NCBI GenBank assembly: GCA_946624335.1 | Contig: CAMOSA010000021.1 | Location: 1 to 20,311 of the forward strand | DNA length: 20,311 nucleotides | Direction of reading: 5' to 3' | DNA from: an uncultured Prevotellaceae bacterium | GTDB taxonomy: Bacteria; Bacteroidota; Bacteroidia; Bacteroidales; Bacteroidaceae | Part shown: piece by piece, positions 17,416-20,311 of the stretch | Layout: every line of letters starts with the position of its first letter | How positions within the stretch are numbered: the stretch's first letter is position 1 | Made by a program: the position numbers and the translations under genes | Notes under the pieces: generated by a model | What the model was told of the DNA's origin: nothing | Seen by the model: only the letters and a program-made list of their open reading frames with translations | The model's database searches: none

Positions 17416-19959
17416 ATGAAAAGAATGAGACTTTTATTGATGCTGCTGGCCCTGCTGGCAAGCAGCATCCAGGCGTGGAGCTATCGGATTACCGACAACT
17501 ACACCATCGAGACTAAGTTCAAGATCAATGCCATTGGCGCTGGCATCGCCTTCGCTGGTTATCAGGGCTTTGGCAGCAGTATCTGTATGTGGCAGTTCAA
17601 CGTGGGCATTGACGGCACGAAATCGCTCTTCCGTCCGCACGACTGGAAGGTGGGTGGCATACTCCTGAGCGAGATCAACACGGCTGATAAGGGCGTGCCC
17701 CTGAATACTACCGACTGGTTTGTAGCAACGATCGAGGTGTCGAACAACGGCGGTCATGCCGACACTTACCTGCGCCGTGCCGACGACGATGTCGACGTGC
17801 TCATTGATTCGCGTGATGGCAACTTCCGCTTTGGCTTGGTAGGTACGCGGCAGGACCACGACGGCAGCACCAACGAGTCAGCCACCTACGACTACTTTAA
17901 GGTGTCGGCCAACGAGACTGGCGACGTGCTCTACTACGAGGATTTCAACGCCACCAATGGCAATTGGAGCAACGACCCCATCTGGGATTCTGCCGCTGGC
18001 ACACTGACAACAGAAGGCCGTGAGCTCAGCGAGCGTAAGTATTTCCCCAACAATATGTTTCTCGATGCCATAGATATGCACTACACCGTGGAGGCTGATG
18101 TGACCATCGTGAACGGTTATGTCTCTTTCATTTTCGGCCTCGACGAGACGAACGGCGGCAGCAACTATATGTGGCAGATTTCGCCTAACTACTACAACGA
18201 CACCTCCGTCAACATCTATTATCACCTCGATAACGGCAACGAGTCGTGGAAAGCTCATGCCGCAGGTCCACGCTTCCCTGACTTAGAAGCCATCGACGTC
18301 TGGGACACGAAGCGGCATGTCATGATAGAAGTCAAGGGCAATGTGGTCAAGACATACATTGACGGCCAGCTCGAGGACACCTTCACGCAGTGCGACATGA
18401 CAGATCTCGCCCTGCTGAATAAAGGCAAAATGGGCATCCGTGTGGATGCCGCCAACGGGGTGAACCATGAGGTGTACGTCGACAACGTGAAGCTCACGGA
18501 GTTTGATGCCCACGGCAACGCTACTGTCGTCATGGAGGACGGTTTCGACGGAGGCGTGCCCCATTACTTCGACCTCAGCGGTAAGAATGCCACATACGCC
18601 AAGGTTGAAGAGGTGAACGGTGACTATGCGCTGCACATCACCTGCGATGGCACAACCGATAAGAGTGCCAAGGTGCGTCTCATACAGACTGATGACGTCC
18701 TCTGCAGCCACGACTACGCAAACGGAATCTGCACCATCTGTGGAGCTTACGAGGAACCGGGCTACGATACGGAGTACAGTGCCTATACCATAGCCAACCT
18801 CGGCCAGTTGATTCGCTTCTCCGAGATTGTCAACGCCGGCGAGACGAATGCCAACGGCAAGCTTCTCTGCGACATCGATATGGGCTACAGCGACAAGTTT
18901 CAACCCATCGGTCTGAACAACGATGCCTCTTGGCAGCGTCCTTTCAGTGGCACTTTCTATGGCGAGAACCACGTCGTTCGCAACCTCTATGTCAAGACCG
19001 AGTGTGAGGGCGGACTCTTCTCTCGTCTGCGTGGTGGCAAAATCTACAACCTCGGTCTGGAGAACGCTTACATCGAGAGCACGGCCAACTTACGATGCGG
19101 TGCCATTGTCGGCGAGCACCACGGAGGGGCACAGATGGCGAACTGTTTCGCTCGCGGCGACATACAGTTTGTCACCAAGCACGCTCAGAAGGATGCCATC
19201 GCCGGCGAGTCGGCTGGTGGCTATTACCAGAACTGCTACACGACACTGCCACAGATCACATGCAGCTTCCCCGGCGGCGGCGAGGCAACAAACTGCTATG
19301 CAGCTGTCACGACCGAGCAGGGCGCATCCGGCGAAATCACTTATAAGTTGGGCAATACGTTCCGTCAGACCATCGGCGAGGACGCTTATCCCGAGCTCGA
19401 CCAGACGCACGGCATCGTGCAGCCCATGACCGCGGCAGGCTATGCCACCTTCTACAACGACGCGACGGCCGTAGTGCTCTCCGATAATGTCACCGTTTAT
19501 ACAGGCGCTGAAGGCGCTGACGTCATCTCTCTGACGGAACAGCAGAATACCATCCCTGCCCAGACTGCCGTTGTGCTGAGGGGGGCAGAAGGCTACTACA
19601 GTTACACGCCTACAGCATCAGCACCGGCCATCAGCGGTACGAACGACCTGCTGGGCACTGCCGCTCCACTGGTCGCCACAGGCAGCGAGTACGCTTTAGG
19701 TCAAGTGGATGGAGTGGTCGGCTTCTACAAAGTAACCCCTGACACCACCATCCCTGCAGGAAAAGCCTATGTCAAGAGCACCAGCGGCGTGAAAGGCTTC
19801 GTCTTCGTCGAAGAAGATGCAACCGCAATCAATGAGGTAATCAATCCTGACGGGATGAAGAATATCAGGAGCGCTTACGACCTCAGCGGTCGCAAACTGT
19901 CACACATGAAGCATGGCCGTGGCATAGTCATTGTCAATGGCAAAAAAGTGCTGAATTAA
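17416..19959 (+). CDS. Large non-enzymatic surface protein with two shared modules, GLUG-like repeats and T9SS tail
   Basis: 847 residues. Signal peptide 1-20. Two copies of the shared beta-sandwich-like module (about 27-165 with CMWQFN at 57; about 218-362 with YMWQIS at 251 and TYIDGQLED at 313). A CxH...CxxC cluster at 430-442 (CSHDYANGICTICG) could bind a metal. Residues about 495-620 resemble GLUG-type repeats of a beta-helix (FQPIGL, FSGTFYGENHVVRNLYV). Residues about 672-800 match a beta domain frequent at the end of Prevotella surface proteins (GYATFYND, IPAGKAYV). The tail YDLSGRKL and GIVIVNGKKVLN is a T9SS-type signal. No catalytic motif was recognised, so glycan binding or scaffolding is inferred. 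It lies 59 nt after the GH106-like gene. Confidence 0.8.
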   Translation: MKRMRLLLMLLALLASSIQAWSYRITDNYTIETKFKINAIGAGIAFAGYQGFGSSICMWQFNVGIDGTKSLFRPHDWKVGGILLSEINTADKGVPLNTTDWFVATIEVSNNGGHADTYLRRADDDVDVLIDSRDGNFRFGLVGTRQDHDGSTNESATYDYFKVSANETGDVLYYEDFNATNGNWSNDPIWDSAAGTLTTEGRELSERKYFPNNMFLDAIDMHYTVEADVTIVNGYVSFIFGLDETNGGSNYMWQISPNYYNDTSVNIYYHLDNGNESWKAHAAGPRFPDLEAIDVWDTKRHVMIEVKGNVVKTYIDGQLEDTFTQCDMTDLALLNKGKMGIRVDAANGVNHEVYVDNVKLTEFDAHGNATVVMEDGFDGGVPHYFDLSGKNATYAKVEEVNGDYALHITCDGTTDKSAKVRLIQTDDVLCSHDYANGICTICGAYEEPGYDTEYSAYTIANLGQLIRFSEIVNAGETNANGKLLCDIDMGYSDKFQPIGLNNDASWQRPFSGTFYGENHVVRNLYVKTECEGGLFSRLRGGKIYNLGLENAYIESTANLRCGAIVGEHHGGAQMANCFARGDIQFVTKHAQKDAIAGESAGGYYQNCYTTLPQITCSFPGGGEATNCYAAVTTEQGASGEITYKLGNTFRQTIGEDAYPELDQTHGIVQPMTAAGYATFYNDATAVVLSDNVTVYTGAEGADVISLTEQQNTIPAQTAVVLRGAEGYYSYTPTASAPAISGTNDLLGTAAPLVATGSEYALGQVDGVVGFYKVTPDTTIPAGKAYVKSTSGVKGFVFVEEDATAINEVINPDGMKNIRSAYDLSGRKLSHMKHGRGIVIVNGKKVLN

Positions 19960-19974
19960 GCAGGCGTGTCCTTA

Positions 19975-20004
19975 CCCTGTCCCGCCCCGTGGGGTGGGGC
20001 AGGG
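19975..20004 (+). terminator. GC-rich hairpin between the surface-protein gene and the small peptide gene
   Basis: The 14-nt arms 19975-19988 and 19991-20004 pair with two G-T wobbles; the innermost pairs must open because only two bases separate the arms. The trailing sequence (AATATTTCCTTTTATT) is T-rich but not a clean run. It could partly terminate the operon or act as a processing and stability site for the downstream message. Confidence 0.5.
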
Positions 20005-20043
20005 AATATTTCCTTTTATTGTTAACTGTTAATGTGAATAAAT

Positions 20044-20196
20044 ATGAAGTACGTAAGACCAACCATCGTCCAGGTAGAGCTACAGGCCGCTGCTATGTTG
20101 GCCGAGAGTCTCTACATCTATAACGACAAAAATATTGATGGCAGCCAGGCGCTCATCAAAGAGTATGATGACTGGAATATTTGGGGCGAAGAATAA
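20044..20196 (+). CDS. Small peptide of 50 residues, unknown family
   Basis: ATG 20044 to TAA 20196. The N-terminal half is leader-like (MKYVRPTIVQVELQAAAMLA); the C-terminal half is polar and acidic and ends in two tryptophans and GEE (YDDWNIWGEE). No transmembrane helix and no Sec signal peptide is evident. The gene sits 84 nt behind the surface-protein gene, with no -7 box of its own, and just ahead of a perfect terminator, so it is probably the last gene of the operon. Small proteins with a similar K-Y-x-x-P start are common in Bacteroidales; their function is not known to me. A leader-core (RiPP-like) precursor or a secreted or accessory peptide is possible but unproven. Confidence 0.7.
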   Translation: MKYVRPTIVQVELQAAAMLAESLYIYNDKNIDGSQALIKEYDDWNIWGEE

Positions 20197-20217
20197 GCAT
20201 GACGGCCTCTGTACAGC

Positions 20218-20246
20218 GGGAGGGGCTATCGTCCCCTCCCTTTTTT
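20218..20246 (+). terminator. Intrinsic terminator of the glycan operon
   Basis: Perfect stem GGGAGGGG (20218-20225) with CCCCTCCC (20233-20240), a 7-nt loop and six T residues (20241-20246), 21 nt after the stop codon of the small peptide gene. The last 65 nt of the window hold nothing I can call. Confidence 0.92.
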
Positions 20247-20311
20247 AGCGAATAAATATATTAAAGGTACGCGCGCGAGGCCGTTGACCTTCGTCAATGC
20301 CGGCAAAATAT

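Noticed and set aside
1..20311. CRISPR arrays, tRNA or rRNA genes, insertion sequences, phage genes
   Set aside because: No spaced direct-repeat array, cloverleaf, transposase or integrase signature was found on either strand.

Overview
The window looks like a chromosomal segment from a Bacteroidales bacterium, most likely Prevotellaceae-like. Three things point there: promoters of the Bacteroidetes type (a TAnnTTTG -7 box with an upstream TTG), proteins carrying type IX secretion (T9SS) C-terminal signals, and surface-protein modules typical of Prevotella. The assignment is inference from sequence features; no database search was possible.

Left part (1-8756), housekeeping and repair. On the minus strand a T9SS type B sorting-domain protein is translationally coupled by an ATGA overlap to uvrA, which runs off the left edge. 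The uvrA frame contains an in-frame insertion built from two inverted REP-like hairpin repeats. On the plus strand, a small GlsB/YeaQ-type membrane protein and a RelA/SpoT-like HD protein form a two-gene unit. It converges with a uracil-DNA-glycosylase-superfamily gene, and the two 3' ends overlap by 48 nt. Next come a non-coding stretch with a small frameshifted relic, the helicase gene hrpB (minus), and a 415-nt stretch with promoters and a T-rich repeat.

Right part (8757-20311), accessory carbohydrate region. A second small HD-domain gene is followed by an AraC-family regulator on the minus strand. The regulator diverges from a plus-strand operon of four genes: a GH78 alpha-L-rhamnosidase, a GH106-like glycoside hydrolase, a large non-enzymatic surface protein, and a 50-residue peptide of unknown function. 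A perfect intrinsic terminator ends the unit. There is no SusC/SusD pair in the window.

How the operon may work together: the first three proteins have signal peptides and similar C-terminal tails of T9SS type, so they are probably exported and displayed at the surface. They also share a roughly 135-residue beta-sandwich-like module with a Y-M-W-Q-x-N motif and a T-Y-I-D-x-x-L motif. It occurs five times: twice nested inside the GH78 enzyme, once at the end of the GH106-like enzyme, and twice at the start of the third protein. I read this as a rhamnose-glycan system whose parts are unified by one accessory module, probably controlled by the divergent AraC regulator. The shared module and the small peptide are the best candidates for something not yet described.
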